A stretch of 64,000 nt of DNA from 20CM-2-55-15 sp963738025 (GCA_963738025.1 CAVTWA010000067.1:496001-560000); one strand, 5' to 3'; counted from the stretch's first letter, positions 10,558-21,893 are shown. Made by a program: numbers and translations. Notes: generated by a model not told the origin, from the letters alone.

Positions 10558-11336
10558 GTGCCGAGGGCGGCGGTTTTGATGCGGGTGGCGCGGCGGTCGA
10601 GGATGACGGAGAGCCAGATCGAGAGCTCGTAGAGGATGGCGAGCGGGAGGGTTTCGATGATCGTGGTGACGGGGTCGATGCCGGGCAGGGCGACGCCGAT
10701 GCAGGCGACGATGAAGTAGCCGATGCGGCGGTTGCGGCGGAGCCGGTCGGTGGTGAGGATGCCCATGCGGGTGAGCCCGACGACGAACAGGGGCAGCTCG
10801 AAGACGAGCGCCATCGCGAGCAGGACGTGGGTGCAGAAGGTGAGGAACGGCTTGGCTTGCGGCAGGTAGTGGAGCTGGTCGGCGTTGTAGTTGGTGAGGA
10901 AGTGGAGCGCGGCGGGGAGCGCGACGAAGTAGCCGAAGACGGTGCCGGCGGCGGCGAGGATCGTGGCGAGCAGGACAAACCACTTCATCAGGCCGGCGTG
11001 GGCCTGGTCGAAGGCGGGGACGAAGAACGCCCACACTTGCCAGAGGATGATCGGCAGCGCGACGATGAAGCCGAAGTAGATGCTGATCCAGAGCGAGGTC
11101 ATGAACGACTCGCCCGGGCTGAAGGTGTAGAGGTTGCGGTGGTTGGCGGGCAGCGTCAGCTCGAGCCAGTGGATCAGGCGGCTGTGGAAGACAAAGCCGA
11201 CCACCACCCCGACCGCGAGCGCACCCAGGCAGACAAAGATCCGCGACCGCAACTCATCGAGATGCTCGACAAGCGACGCCTCCTCACCATGGTCCAGGCG
11301 GCGCGGAAGCCTTGGCCTCAGCGACACCCTCGGCAT
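10554..11336 (-). CDS. tatC: Sec-independent translocase subunit TatC
   Basis: This intact 260-residue protein has six membrane helices. TatC landmarks are SLVEHLDELRSRI at residue 21, FSPGESFMTSLWISIYFG and the FVPAF segment near residue 125. TatC recognises twin-arginine signal peptides of folded proteins and recruits TatA to form the export pore. The downstream amidohydrolase overlaps its stop, and tatA lies 7 bases upstream, so tatA-tatC-amidohydrolase looks like an operon. Confidence 0.96.
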   Translation of the reverse strand: MPRVSLRPRLPRRLDHGEEASLVEHLDELRSRIFVCLGALAVGVVVGFVFHSRLIHWLELTLPANHRNLYTFSPGESFMTSLWISIYFGFIVALPIILWQVWAFFVPAFDQAHAGLMKWFVLLATILAAAGTVFGYFVALPAALHFLTNYNADQLHYLPQAKPFLTFCTHVLLAMALVFELPLFVVGLTRMGILTTDRLRRNRRIGYFIVACIGVALPGIDPVTTIIETLPLAILYELSIWLSVILDRRATRIKTAALGT

Positions 11337-11342
11337 CGCTGC

Positions 11343-11606
11343 CTAGGAGACGGTTTCGGTCTCGCGCACGTCGTGCGCGGACGTCGTTGCATCGTCCGCC
11401 GGCGGCTGTGAAACCGGAGGCGTCGCAACCGGAGGAGGAAGCTCTGAGCGAGTCTCGACCTTCTTGTTGTCGCCGGTCACAGTGTCCTTGAACTCGCGCA
11501 TCCCGGTGCCGAGCGAGCGGCCGATCTCCGGCAAACGCTTGGCCCCGAAGAGGAGAAGTGCGAGGAGCAGCAGAAGGACGATCTCCATGGGTCCGATGTT
11601 TGGCAT
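11343..11606 (-). CDS. tatA: Twin-arginine translocase subunit TatA
   Basis: The 87-residue protein has the classic TatA plan: a short outside N-terminus, one membrane helix (IVLLLLLALLLF), the hinge FGAKRLPEIGRSLG, an amphipathic helix and an acidic or proline-rich tail. TatA oligomers form the transport pore. No tatB is seen here, as in many Gram-positive bacteria where one TatA serves both roles. It is divergent from sufC, with 171 bases between starts that probably hold both promoters. I could not assign -10 or -35 boxes. Confidence 0.95.
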   Translation of the reverse strand: MPNIGPMEIVLLLLLALLLFGAKRLPEIGRSLGTGMREFKDTVTGDNKKVETRSELPPPVATPPVSQPPADDATTSAHDVRETETVS

Positions 11607-11777
11607 GGGGCCATCGTAGCAGCGTCCCTCCCGCGGGGCGCAAGGCGAAATCGGGTCCAGATCGGCGTCTTGCGGGCCCGCTCGCCGCGCCCGGCCGGGC
11701 GGAGGCGGCTACGATTCAGGTGCTCGCCCGCGGAGGGGCACGAGGCCCGTCCTGGAATCGTTGAGGAGATCCTTCTG

Positions 11778-12549
<772 letters not shown>

Positions 12550-13978
12550 ATGACCCAGACCGAGACCGAGATCGTCCAGGAGATCGGCTCCGACTACGAG
12601 CAGAAGTACGGTTTCTCGAATCCGGACGAGGCGAAGGATTACTTCTTCAAGTCGGGCCGGGGTATCTCGCACGAGGTCGTCGAGGCGATCGCCGAGCACA
12701 AGAACGAGCCGGAGTGGATGCGGAAGGTGCGCCACCGGGCGCTCGACTACTTCCTCGCGCGCCCGCTGCCGGGCTGGGGCGGCGATGTGTCGGGGATCGA
12801 CTTCGACAACATCTACTACTACATCCGGCCGACCGAGAAGCAGGCGGACTCGTGGGAGGACCTGCCGGCCGAGATCAAGGACACCTGGGACAAGCTCGGC
12901 ATCCCGGAGGCGGAGAAGAAGTACCTCGCCGGTGTCGGGCGCCCAGTACGAGTCGGAGGTCGTCTACCACAAGCTGCAGGAGAAGCTGACCGAGCAGGGC
13001 GTGCTCTTCCTCGACATGGACTCGGGCCTGCGCGAGCACGAGGAGCTCGTGAAGGAGTATTTCGGCACGATCATCCCGTCGAACGACAACAAGTTCGCGG
13101 CGCTGAACACCGCCGTCTGGTCGGGCGGCTCGTTCATCTACGTGCCGAAGGGCGTCAAGATCGAGCTGCCGCTGCAGGCCTACTTCCGGATCAACGCCGA
13201 GAACATGGGCCAGTTCGAGCGCACGATGATCCTCGTCGACGAGGGCGCCTACGTCCACTACGTCGAGGGCTGCACGGCGCCGATCTACTCGAGCGACTCG
13301 CTGCACTCGGCGGTGGTCGAGATCGTGGTCAAGAAGGGCGGCCGCTGCCGCTACACGACGATCCAGAACTGGTCGAACAACGTCTACAACCTGGTCACCA
13401 AGCGCGCCGTCGCCTACGAGGACGCGACGATGGAGTGGGTCGACGGCAACCTCGGGTCGAAGCTGACGATGAAGTACCCGGCGATCTGGCTGCTCGGCGA
13501 GCGGGCCCACGGCGAGGTGCTCTCGATCGCGTTCGCCGGCGCGGGCCAGCATCAGGACGCGGGCGGCAAGTGCGTCCACGTCGCGCCGAACACGACCTCG
13601 GTGATCACCTCGAAGTCGATCTCGAAGAACGGCGGCCGCGCCGGCTACCGCGGGCTGCTGCAGGTCGCCCGGGGCGCCAAGGGCTCGAGGTCGAAGGTCG
13701 TCTGCGACGCGCTGATCCTCGACGAGGACTCCCGCTCGGACACCTACCCCTACATCGACATCGACGAGAACGAGGTCGACATCGGCCACGAGGCGACCGT
13801 CTCCAAGATCGGGGACGAGCAGCTCTTCTACCTGATGTCGCGCGGGCTCTCGGAGGCCGAGGCGAGCGCGATGATCGTCTCCGGGTTCGTCGAGCCGATC
13901 ACGAAGGAGCTGCCGCTCGAGTACGCGGTCGAGATGAACCGCCTGATCCAGCTGCAGATGGAAGGATCGGTTGGCTAA
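12550..13978 (+). CDS. sufB: Fe-S cluster scaffold SufB
   Basis: SufB binds the nascent iron-sulfur cluster with SufC and SufD. The sequence has the SufB start (YEQKYGFSNPDEA), GWGGDVSGIDFDNIYYY, then GAQYESEVVYHKL after a one-base insertion in GGG near 12940. The core beta-helix follows with GSFIYVPKGVKIELPLQAYF and VEGCTAPIYSSDSLH (conserved cysteine), ending MNRLIQLQMEGSVG. The repaired length is about 475 residues, normal for SufB. It overlaps the sufD start by 8 bases. Confidence 0.95.
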
Positions 13979-15149
13979 CCCCGAGGCGGCTGCCCGCTTC
14001 GCCGAGCTGCCGCTGCCCGCCAAGACCGACGAGGCCTGGCGCTTCACCGATCTCGCCGGGTTCGACCCGGCCGCCTTCGCGGCCGAGCCGGAGCCGGGCA
14101 AGTTCGAGACGGTGTCGATGCTGCCCGAGCTCGAGGTCGCCGGCTGGGCCGAGGTCAGCGAGACCGGGATCAACGTGCGCGCGGTGCCCGTCGTCGAGGG
14201 CGTGCGCTTCGAGCCGCTGGACGAGAACGACCCGCGGCTCTACTCGCTCGTCGGCTGGGACGAGAAGTTCGCCGCGCACAACGCCGCGGTGTGGAAGCAC
14301 GGCCTGCTGGTGCACGTCGCCCGGGACGTCGACCTCGAGCTGCCGCTCTACGTCCGGATCGCCAACTCGGTCCCGGGCGGGTCGCTGCACTGGCGCCTGC
14401 TCGTCGTCGCCGAGGAGGGCTCGAGCTTCACCCTGATCGAGGAGTACGCGTCGTCGAGCCCGGAGCTCTCCGCCTACACGAACGCGGTGGCGGAGGTGTT
14501 CGTCGGGCAGGCCGCCAAGTTCGAGTACGTCTCGATCCAGAACCTCTCGCGCGAGACGTGGCACTTCGCCACGCACCACGCGCGGGTCGAGCGGGACGCG
14601 CAGCTCGACTGGGTCGCGGGCGGGTTCGGCTCCAAGAACGGCAAGATCCGGATCCAGAACGACCTGAACGGCCCGGGCGCGACCTCCCGGGTCACCGGCG
14701 CGTACTTCGCCGACGGCGACCAGCACCTCGACTACGACACGTTCCAGGAGCACATCGCCCCGGCGACCGAGTCCGACTTCGCCTTCAAGGGCGCGCTGCG
14801 CGAGTCGGCGCACGCGGTCTGGCGCGGCATGATCCGGGTCGAGGCGGACGCCCAGAAGACGAACGCCTACCAGGAGAACCGCAACCTGCTCCTCTCGGAC
14901 ACCGCCCGCGCCGACTCGATCCCCGGGCTCGAGATCATGGCCAACGACGTGCGTTGCACCCACGGTGCGACGCTCGGCCGGGTCAACCGCGAGGAGGTCT
15001 TCTACCTGATGGCCCGCGGGCTGTCGCGCGCCGAGGCCGAGCGGCTGATCGTGCGCGGCTTCTTCCAGGACGTGCTCGATCGGATCGATCTCGCGCCGGT
15101 TCGCGACGCGCTCGGCGCCGCCCTCGAGGCGCGCATCCCGCCCGCCTGA
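13971..15149 (+). CDS. sufD: Fe-S assembly scaffold SufD
   Basis: This intact 392-residue paralogue of SufB supports cluster assembly and iron acquisition in SufBCD. The N-terminus has DEAWRFTDLAGFDP. The core has the FeS-assembly beta-helix with RNLLLSDTARADSIPGLEI, then NDVRCTHGATLGRVN and EEVFYLMARGLSRAEAERL near the C-terminus. It starts at TTG 13971 behind GAAGGA (13961) and overlaps sufB, so coupling is likely. The operon order here is C-B-D, with S and U about 3.5 kb further on. Confidence 0.95.
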   Translation: MANPEAAARFAELPLPAKTDEAWRFTDLAGFDPAAFAAEPEPGKFETVSMLPELEVAGWAEVSETGINVRAVPVVEGVRFEPLDENDPRLYSLVGWDEKFAAHNAAVWKHGLLVHVARDVDLELPLYVRIANSVPGGSLHWRLLVVAEEGSSFTLIEEYASSSPELSAYTNAVAEVFVGQAAKFEYVSIQNLSRETWHFATHHARVERDAQLDWVAGGFGSKNGKIRIQNDLNGPGATSRVTGAYFADGDQHLDYDTFQEHIAPATESDFAFKGALRESAHAVWRGMIRVEADAQKTNAYQENRNLLLSDTARADSIPGLEIMANDVRCTHGATLGRVNREEVFYLMARGLSRAEAERLIVRGFFQDVLDRIDLAPVRDALGAALEARIPPA

Positions 15150-15193
15150 GGCGCGGGCTCAGCCTCTCGCGCGACCGATCAGCCTCCTTCGTC

Positions 15194-16883
15194 CTACTTC
15201 GTCGCCGGATGGGCGGAGGTCGGCGTCACGGCCGTCTGGAGCGACGGATAGCCGCAGGCGGGGGCGACGAGGACACCGCCGTCGAGTTGAACGGCGCCGA
15301 AGCGGTGCATCTGGTTGCTGCTCGGATGCGGGTAGATGAGCACCGAGATGATCCGGTCGACGTGCTTGTGGCGGGCGAAGGCGAGGATCTGCGGCGGCTT
15401 CGGGTTGTCGGTCGTGAAGGTCAGCATCGTCACGGTCGGGTCGGCGAGGAACGGCGGCGGCGGCTTGGGGCGGAGGTAGCCCTCCGCCATCCGGAACCAG
15501 AAGCCGCTCTCGGCCTGCCAGAGCATCGAGTTGCCCCAGAAGCCGTAGGGGAAGATCGCGACGTTCTCGCCGCGCGGGATGCAGGCGCGGTACAGGCCGT
15601 CGGCGAAGAAGGGCCAGCGCTCCGGCACCGACCGGTAGTCGGCGTGCCAGACGGCAGGGACGAGCGAGGCGACGGCGAGCGCAGGCAGCACGCGGCCGCT
15701 CCAGTCGCGGCGCGGCGCCGTCCACAGTGCGACGATCACCGCGGCGGCGAGCGAGGTGAAGGCGGCGAAGCGAACCGGCAGGACGTTGTCGAGGAGCGGC
15801 AGCCGGACGAGCGCGGCCCAGGGCAGGGTGACGACGACGTGGCCCTCGACCAGGAGCTTCGTCCCGAGCGTGGCGAAGGCTGCGAGACCGAGGGAGGCGA
15901 GCAGGAAGCGGGCCGTCGGTGAACGGCGCACCCGGCCGGCGAAGAGCGCCGCGATCAGCAGCGTCGGCAGGCCGAGGTACGCGCCGCGCTCCGCGTCCGA
16001 GGCGGGGAAGTGGGCCGCGACGCGCGCGAACGTCGCTCCGCCGATCCCGACCAGGTGCGTCGGCACGACGAACCCGAGCAGGTCGCCGTTGAAGAGGCGC
16101 GGGTCGTTGATCGAGTCCGACGTGAAGCCCAGCGCCGCGTAGACGCCGAGCGGCCCGGTGACGAGCGCGGCGATGGCGAGACCCGCGAGCAGCGGGCGCA
16201 CGAGCGCCCGCAGTCGCCGCGCGGACGGCCGGGACGAGCCCGAAGGCGAGCAGCAGGGCGACGCCGAGCGCGAGGACCGCGGTGAAGAAGAGCTCGGTCG
16301 AGAGCCAGAACTGCAGGCCGAGCAGCACTCCCAGCCGCCACGCGAGGCCGCGCCCGTCGAGCTCCTCGCGGACGAAGCGCACGACGGTGAGCGCGACGAG
16401 CGGCAGCAGGAAGACCGCGGTCATGTGCAGGTGGGCGAGCTGCTGCCCGAGCATGTAGGCGGAGAAGCCGAACAGGTAGCCGCCGGCGACGGAGGCCCAG
16501 AGCGAACCCGTCAGGTACCGGCACAGGAGGTACGCCGTCCAGGCGGCCAGCGCCGGCATCAGCAGCGCAGCGAGGTTGTAGGCGACGACCGGGCCGAACA
16601 GGATCGTCACGGGGGCGAAGGCGAGCGCCAGCCCGGGTACCGTGGTCGCCCAGGCGAGGTTGATCCCGTCCGGGGCGTAGATCGCGTGGGAGACGAACGG
16701 GTTCTCGCCGGCGCCGATCGCGTGCGGCCACCAGGCGAACGACCAGATGAAGATCTGCGGGTCGCGGCCCGACCCGAGGATCGCCCGGCCCGGGTGCGAG
16801 ACGAGCCGCAGGCCGAAGAAGAGGAACGAGATCGCGGTGAAGCCGGCGAGGACGGCGGCGGACGCGCGGGCGCTCGTGCGCAC
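15194..16883 (-). CDS. Polytopic membrane protein, GT-C glycosyltransferase-like
   Basis: The protein has roughly ten membrane helices and a C-terminal periplasmic domain. The N-terminus shows a helix followed by GSGRDPQIFIWSFAWWPHAI, a short loop with acidic residues typical of GT-C (Dol-P-mannosyltransferase-like) enzymes. The C-terminal part has PLLDNVLPVRFAAF and NVAIFPYGFWGNSMLWQ. These enzymes move sugars from lipid carriers to proteins or lipids outside the membrane. I cannot name acceptor or donor. One frame change lies near 16225. It starts at GTG 16883, and convergent sufD ends 45 bases beyond its stop. Confidence 0.6.
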
Positions 16884-16923
16884 GGCCCGATCCTACGGGG
16901 GCGGCTGCACCCGTCGGCGCGGA

Positions 16924-18595
16924 TCAGGCGCGGACGAGCGGCTTGTACTTGATCCGGTGCGGCTCGAGTGCCTCGGCGCCCTTCGTCTCGGTCACCCAGG
17001 CCGCGTACTCGCCCCAGGTGCCCTCGAACCAGACGGCCTCGGAGTTCCCTTCGAAGGCGAGGATGTGCGTCGCCACCCGGTCGAGGAACCAGCGGTCGTG
17101 GGTGATCACGACGGCGCAGCCGGCGAAGTCGAGCAGCGCCTCCTCGAGCGCGCGCAGCGTGTCGACGTCGAGGTCGTTCGTCGGCTCGTCGAGCAGGAGC
17201 ACGTTGCCGCCGCTGCGCAGGATCCTTGCCAGGTGGACGCGGTTTCGCTCGCCGCCCGAGAGCTGGCCGACCGGCTTTTGCTGGTCGCCGCCGCGGAAGT
17301 TGAACCAGCTCACGTACTGGCGCGAGTTGACCTCGCGCCTTCCGAGCTCGATCGTGTCCAGGCCGCCGCTGATCTCCTGCCAGACGGTCTTCTTCGGGTC
17401 GAGGTCGCCGCGTGACTGGTCGACGTAGGCGAGCTGCACCGTCTCGCCGAGCCGGAGCGAGCCCGCGTCCGGTTGCTCCTCGCCGGCGATCAGCCGGAAG
17501 AGCGTCGTCTTGCCGGCGCCGTTCGGGCCGACCACGCCGACGATCCCCGCCGGCGGCAGCGAGAAGCTCAGGTTCTCGAACAGGAGCCGGTCGCCGAAGC
17601 CCTTGCTCAGGTCGACCGCCTCGATCACCACGTCGCCGAGCCGGGGTCCCGGCGGGATGTGGATCTCGACCCGCTCGAGCTTCACCTGCTCCTCGTCGGC
17701 GAGGAGCTGCTCGTAGGCGGCGAGGCGTGCCTTCGACTTCGCGTGCCGCGCGCGCGGGCTCAGCCGCACCCACTCGAGCTCGCGGGCGAGCGTGCGGCGG
17801 CGGGCCGACTCGGTCTTCTCCTCCGCCGCGAGCCGCTGCTGCTTCTGCTCCAGCCAGGAGGAGTAGTTCCCCTGGAACGGCAGGCCGCGGCCGCGGTCGA
17901 GCTCGAGGATCCAGCCGGCGACGTTGTCGAGGAAGTACCGGTCGTGGGTGACCGCGACGACGGTGCCCTTGTAGTCGGCGAGGAAGCGCTCGAGCCAGTA
18001 GACCGACTCGGCGTCGAGGTGGTTCGTCGGCTCGTCGAGGAGCAACAGGTCCGGCGCGGAGAGCAGGAGGCGGCAGAGCGCGACCCGCCGCCGCTCGCCG
18101 CCCGACAGGGAGGTCACGTCGCGGTCGCCCTCCGGGAGCCGGAGGGCGTCCATCGCGCGGTCGAGGGTCGCGTCGAGCGACCAGGCGTCGCGCCGGTCGA
18201 TCTCGTCCTGCACCTTCGCCTGCTGCGCGAGGAGCGCATCGAAGTCCGCATCGGGCTCGGCGAACGCCGCCGAGATCGCGTTGAAGCGGTCGAGCAGGTC
18301 GCGCAGCTCGCGGACGCCGTCCTCGACGTTCGCCGCGGACGTCCTTGGCCGGGTCGAGCTCGGGCTCCTGCTCGAGCAGGCCGACGGTCGCGCCGGGAGC
18401 GAGCTGCGCCTCGCCGCTCGAGGTCTCCTCGCGGCCGGCCATGATCCGCAGCAGCGTCGACTTGCCCGCGCCGTTCGGCCCGAGGACGCCGATCTTCGCG
18501 CCGTGCAGGAACGAGAGCGAGATGTTCGCGAGCACCTGGCGGTCCGCGCCGTAGAACTTGTCGGCGCGGTACATGGAGTAGACGTAGTCGGACAT
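16924..18595 (-). CDS. ettA: Energy-dependent translational throttle protein EttA (ABC-F)
   Basis: EttA is a ribosome-binding ABC-F ATPase that gates the first peptide bond according to energy state. The start YVYSMYRADKFYG and LSFLHGAKIGVLGPNGAGKS are characteristic of the EttA subgroup. Two nucleotide-binding domains are visible, with Walker A motifs GPNGAGKST and GPNGAGKTT and signatures LSGGERRR and LSGGERNR. An arm region and a linker lie near ARHAKSKARLAAYEQLL. One frame change lies near 18340 (extra G). Repaired length is about 556 residues, standard for EttA. It sits inside the SUF region but on the opposite strand, divergent from sufS. Confidence 0.93.
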
Positions 18596-18713
18596 TCGAT
18601 CCTCGGGCGCTCGCGGCCGCAGCCAGGTTACGCAAACGGGGGCCGGTGCGAGCCGAGGGCGGCGGTGCGGGCGGCGAGCCGGTCGGCGAAGGGCCGCTCG
18701 GTACAGTAGGTAC

Positions 18714-19949
18714 ATGGCGGTCAAGGCACAACCAGCGCTCGACGCGGCCCGGCTCCGCGCCGACTTCCCCATCTTCGAGCAGCGATTCCACGGCCACCCG
18801 CTCGCGTACCTGAACTCGGCGGCGACGTCGCAGAAGCCCCGTCAGGTGCTCGACGCGATGACCGAGTTCTACGAGACGTCGTACTCGAACGTCCATCGCG
18901 GCGTCTACGAGCTCGGCGAGCGCGCGACCGCCGGCCTCGAAGGGGCGCGCGAGAAGGTGCGGGCGTTCGTCAACGCGCCGAGCGACCGCGAGATCGTCTT
19001 CGTCCGCAACGCGACGGAGGGGTTGAACCTCGTCGCGTACGCCTACGGGCTCGCGCGGCTCGGTCCGGGCGACGTCGTGCTCGCGACCCAGCTCGAGCAC
19101 CACTCGAACTTCGTGCCCTGGCAGTACGTCGCGAACCGCACGGGCGCCGAGTTCCGGATCATCCCGATCGACGACAACGGCGACCTGCTGCTCGACGAGG
19201 TCTCGGAGTTCGACAACGTCCGGGTCGTCGCCGCCAACATCGTCTCCAACTCGCTCGGCACGATCGGCGACACGCAGCGGCTCGCGGCGTGGGCGCACGA
19301 GCGCGGCGCGATCCTCACGTGCGACGCGGCGCAGGCCGCACCGCACGTCCGGCTGGACGTCCAGGCGCTCGGCGCCGACTTCGTCGCCGCCTCCGGCCAC
19401 AAGATGCTGGGGCCGAGCGGGATCGGGTTCCTCTGGGGCCGTGCCGAGCTGCTGCTCGAGATGGAGCCGTTCCTGCTCGGCGGCCACATGATCCGCAGCG
19501 TCGGCGACCAGACGACGACGTGGGCGGAGCTGCCGGCGAAGTTCGAGGCGGGCACGTCACCGATCGCCGAGGCGGTCGGGCTCGGCGCCGCGATCGACTA
19601 CCTGGAGGAGGTCGGGCTCGACGCGATCGAGGCGCACGAGCACCGGCTCGCCGCCTATGCCCTGGAGGTGCTCGGCGACGTGCCGGGGATCACGCTCTAC
19701 GGCCCGCCGCCGGAGCGCCGCGCCGGGATCGTCATGTTCAACGTCGAGGGCGTGCACCCGCACGACATGGCGCAGATCCTCGACCTCGACGGGATCGCGA
19801 TTCGCGCCGGGCACCACTGCTGCCAGCCGCTGATGCGCAAGCTCGGCGTGGCGGCGACGAACCGCGCGAGCTTCTACCTCTACACCGTGCCCGACGAGAT
19901 CGACCGCCTCGGCGCCGCCGTGCGCAAGGCGCGGGAGCTCATGAGCTGA
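18714..19949 (+). CDS. sufS: Cysteine desulfurase SufS
   Basis: This intact 411-residue PLP enzyme removes sulfur from cysteine for Fe-S cluster assembly. Key sites are LNSAATSQKP at the start, the ATEGLNLVAY and LEHHSNFVPWQ loops, the PLP lysine in ASGHKMLGPSGIGFLWG (about residue 227), and the sulfur-carrying cysteine in RAGHHCCQPLM near residue 366. The short active-site loop is typical of the SufS (group II) class. Its stop overlaps the sufU start, indicating a coupled SufS-SufU pair. Confidence 0.96.
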   Translation: MAVKAQPALDAARLRADFPIFEQRFHGHPLAYLNSAATSQKPRQVLDAMTEFYETSYSNVHRGVYELGERATAGLEGAREKVRAFVNAPSDREIVFVRNATEGLNLVAYAYGLARLGPGDVVLATQLEHHSNFVPWQYVANRTGAEFRIIPIDDNGDLLLDEVSEFDNVRVVAANIVSNSLGTIGDTQRLAAWAHERGAILTCDAAQAAPHVRLDVQALGADFVAASGHKMLGPSGIGFLWGRAELLLEMEPFLLGGHMIRSVGDQTTTWAELPAKFEAGTSPIAEAVGLGAAIDYLEEVGLDAIEAHEHRLAAYALEVLGDVPGITLYGPPPERRAGIVMFNVEGVHPHDMAQILDLDGIAIRAGHHCCQPLMRKLGVAATNRASFYLYTVPDEIDRLGAAVRKARELMS

Positions 19950-20374
19950 TGGGCGAGTTCGACGACCTCTACCGCGAGGTCATCCTCGACCACTACAAGA
20001 ACCCGCACAACTACGGCCTCCTCGAGCCGAACGACGCGCAGGCCGAGGGTCAGAACCCGCTCTGCGGCGACGAGGTGACCGTCACGGTGAAGTTCGCCGA
20101 CGACGGCGAGACGATCGAGGACATCGGCTTCGAGGGCCGCGGCTGTGCGATCTCGCAGGCGGCGACGTCGATGCTGACCGACATCGTCAAGGGCAAGACT
20201 GCCGCCGAGGTCGCCGGGCTGCCCAAGGAAGAGCTGCTCGGCGAGGTCGGGATCCCGCTGACGCCGGTGCGGCTGAAGTGCGCGATCCTCGGGCTCGGCG
20301 TGCTCAAGGTCGCGCTCAACCGCTCGAAGGGGACGCCGCTGCCCGACGAGTGGCAGGGCCTCGACATTGCCTGA
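19949..20374 (+). CDS. sufU: Sulfur-transfer protein SufU (zinc type)
   Basis: This intact 141-residue IscU-fold protein has YREVILDHYKNPHNYG at the start and three cysteines in NPLCGDE, GRGCAIS and RLKCAIL. An aspartate follows the first cysteine. The insertion between the second and third cysteines (about 65 residues, with GKTAAEVAGLP) marks the SufU rather than IscU class. SufU is a zinc protein that accepts sulfur from SufS. The ATG start overlaps the sufS TGA, and a Rieske ferredoxin follows after 9 bases. Confidence 0.95.
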   Translation: MGEFDDLYREVILDHYKNPHNYGLLEPNDAQAEGQNPLCGDEVTVTVKFADDGETIEDIGFEGRGCAISQAATSMLTDIVKGKTAAEVAGLPKEELLGEVGIPLTPVRLKCAILGLGVLKVALNRSKGTPLPDEWQGLDIA

Positions 20375-20383
20375 GCGCGGGGC

Positions 20384-20706
20384 ATGAGCCTCGAGCTCGA
20401 GGTCGGGCCGCTCGCCGACCTGCCGCCCGGAACGATGGCCCTCGTCGAGTACGGGGCGTGCTCGATCGGCGTCTACAACTGCGACGGGCGACCTGTACGC
20501 GATCGAGGATCGGTGCAGCCACGACGACGGTCCGCTCTGCCACGGCGACTGGGATGTCGACGAGTGCAAGGTCGATCTGTCCCCGGCACGGCGCGAGCTT
20601 CGACCTGAGGACGGGCAAGGCGCTCGCGCTGCCGGCGTACCTGCCGGCGCGCACCTTCCCGGTGCGGGTCGAGGACGGCGTCGTCAAGGTCGAGGTCGGC
20701 TCCTGA
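20384..20706 (+). CDS. Rieske-type ferredoxin
   Basis: A small Rieske [2Fe-2S] protein of about 105 residues. After correcting two frame changes (extra G near 20488, another near 20580), the cluster motifs are CSHDDGPLCHG and CPRHGASFD. The first is noncanonical: the usual C-x-H pair becomes CSH within AIEDRCSHDD, and the second half is a normal CPRHG. Such ferredoxins serve as electron donors to oxygenases or as general carriers. Placement directly after sufU is common in actinobacteria and suggests a link to Fe-S assembly rather than to an oxygenase. It starts at ATG 20384. Confidence 0.85.
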
Positions 20707-21289
20707 CGGCCGAGCCGTCCGTCGTCCGCTGCTGGCCGACCGGCCGACCCGCTCTACGTCGTCTATCACGACGAGGAGTGGGGCCGGCCGGTGCGCGACG
20801 AGCGCGGCGTGTACGAGCGGCTCTGTCTGGAGGGCTTCCAGTCGGGGCTCTCGTGGCTGACGATCCTGCGCAAGCGCGAGGCCTTCCGGGCGGCCTTCGC
20901 CGGCTTCGACCCGGACCGTGTCGCCGCGTTCGGCGAGGCCGACGTCGAGCGGCTGCTCGGGGACGCGGGGATCGTCCGCCACCGCGGGAAGATCGAGGCG
21001 GCGATCGCGAACGCGCGCGCGACGGTCGCCCTGCGTGACGGCGGCGAGCCGCTGCAGGAGCTGTTCTGGCGCGCACGCGCCGGCGGCGCAGCCGGTGCCG
21101 CGGTCGCCCGCCGACTGGGTGCCGTCGACGCCGGAGTCGGCCGCGCTCGCCAAGCGCCTGCGCAAGGAGGGCTTCCGGTTCGTCGGCGCGACGACGATCT
21201 ATGCCGCGATGCAGGCATGCGGGGTCGTGAACGACCACCTCGAGGGGTGCTGGGTGCGCGACCAGGTCGAGCTGGAGCGAGCCGTCTGA
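20703..21289 (+). CDS. tag: DNA-3-methyladenine glycosylase I
   Basis: The protein removes 3-methyladenine from alkylated DNA. Family hallmarks are YHDEEWGRPV, FEGFQ-like CLEGFQSGLSWLTILRKR, and at the C-terminus FVGATTIYAAMQACGVVNDHLEGC, including residues that bind the structural zinc. Frame changes occur near 20743 (extra G, restoring a WPTADPLYVVYHD reading) and near 21070. No ATG, GTG or TTG is visible at the N-terminus. The start is uncertain and may be the CTG overlapping the previous stop, or may be hidden by another error. Its TGA overlaps the next start. Confidence 0.85.
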
Positions 21290-21893
21290 TGCTCGACGAG
21301 CGCGTCCTCGCCGTCCTGCGTCGGCTGGAGGACGAGGACGCGCGCGACGACGCGCCGGCCCGGCCGGTGCGGGAGCGGTCGCTCGCGATCGCGCCGTCGA
21401 GCGGCGCGCTCCTGTTCGGGCTCGCCGCCGGCCGGGTCGGGTGCGAGCTGCTGGAGATCGGCGGCTCGCACGGCTATTCGGCCCTCTGGCTCGGCGCCGC
21501 CGCGCGCCTTGCCGGCGGCCGCCTCACGTCGCTCGAGGCCGAGCCGGCCAAGGTCGCCCGGTTGATCGAGAACATCGCCGCCGCGGGCCTCGGAGGCTGG
21601 GTCGAGATCGTGCCCGGCGACGCGTTCGAGACGCTGCCGGGGCTCGGCGGCGGCTGGGGCCTCGTCTTCCTCGACGCGTGGAAGGAGGACTACGAGTCGC
21701 TGTTCGGCCTCGTCCGCCCGAGGCTCGCGCCGGCAGCGTCGTGGTCGCCGACAACGTGGTCTCCCACCGTGAGACGCTCGCCGCGTACTCCGCCGCGCGG
21801 CAGGAGGACCCGACGCTCGCGAGCGTCACGGTGCCGCTCGACAACGGGTTGGAGGTGACGTCCGTCTTGACCGACGGGCTACTATCGGGTTAA
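21289..21893 (+). CDS. SAM-dependent O-methyltransferase family protein
   Basis: This protein of about 201 residues has a class I methyltransferase fold. Motif I is LLEIGGSHGYSALWLG near residue 55, an acidic end of strand 2 is TSLEAE, and GLVFLDAWKEDYESL is the motif typical of the catechol-O-methyltransferase-like (methyltransf_3) family. After a frame change near 21735 it ends GSVVVADNVVSH and VPLDNGLEVTSVLTDG. The substrate is unknown. The ATG start overlaps the tag stop. It is the last gene of the sufS transcript unit and is followed directly by a structured RNA element. Confidence 0.8.

Noticed and set aside
10554..10980. Arg/Ser/Thr-rich frames across tatC
   Set aside because: Antisense or out-of-frame readings of tatC with no domain; tatC itself is intact.
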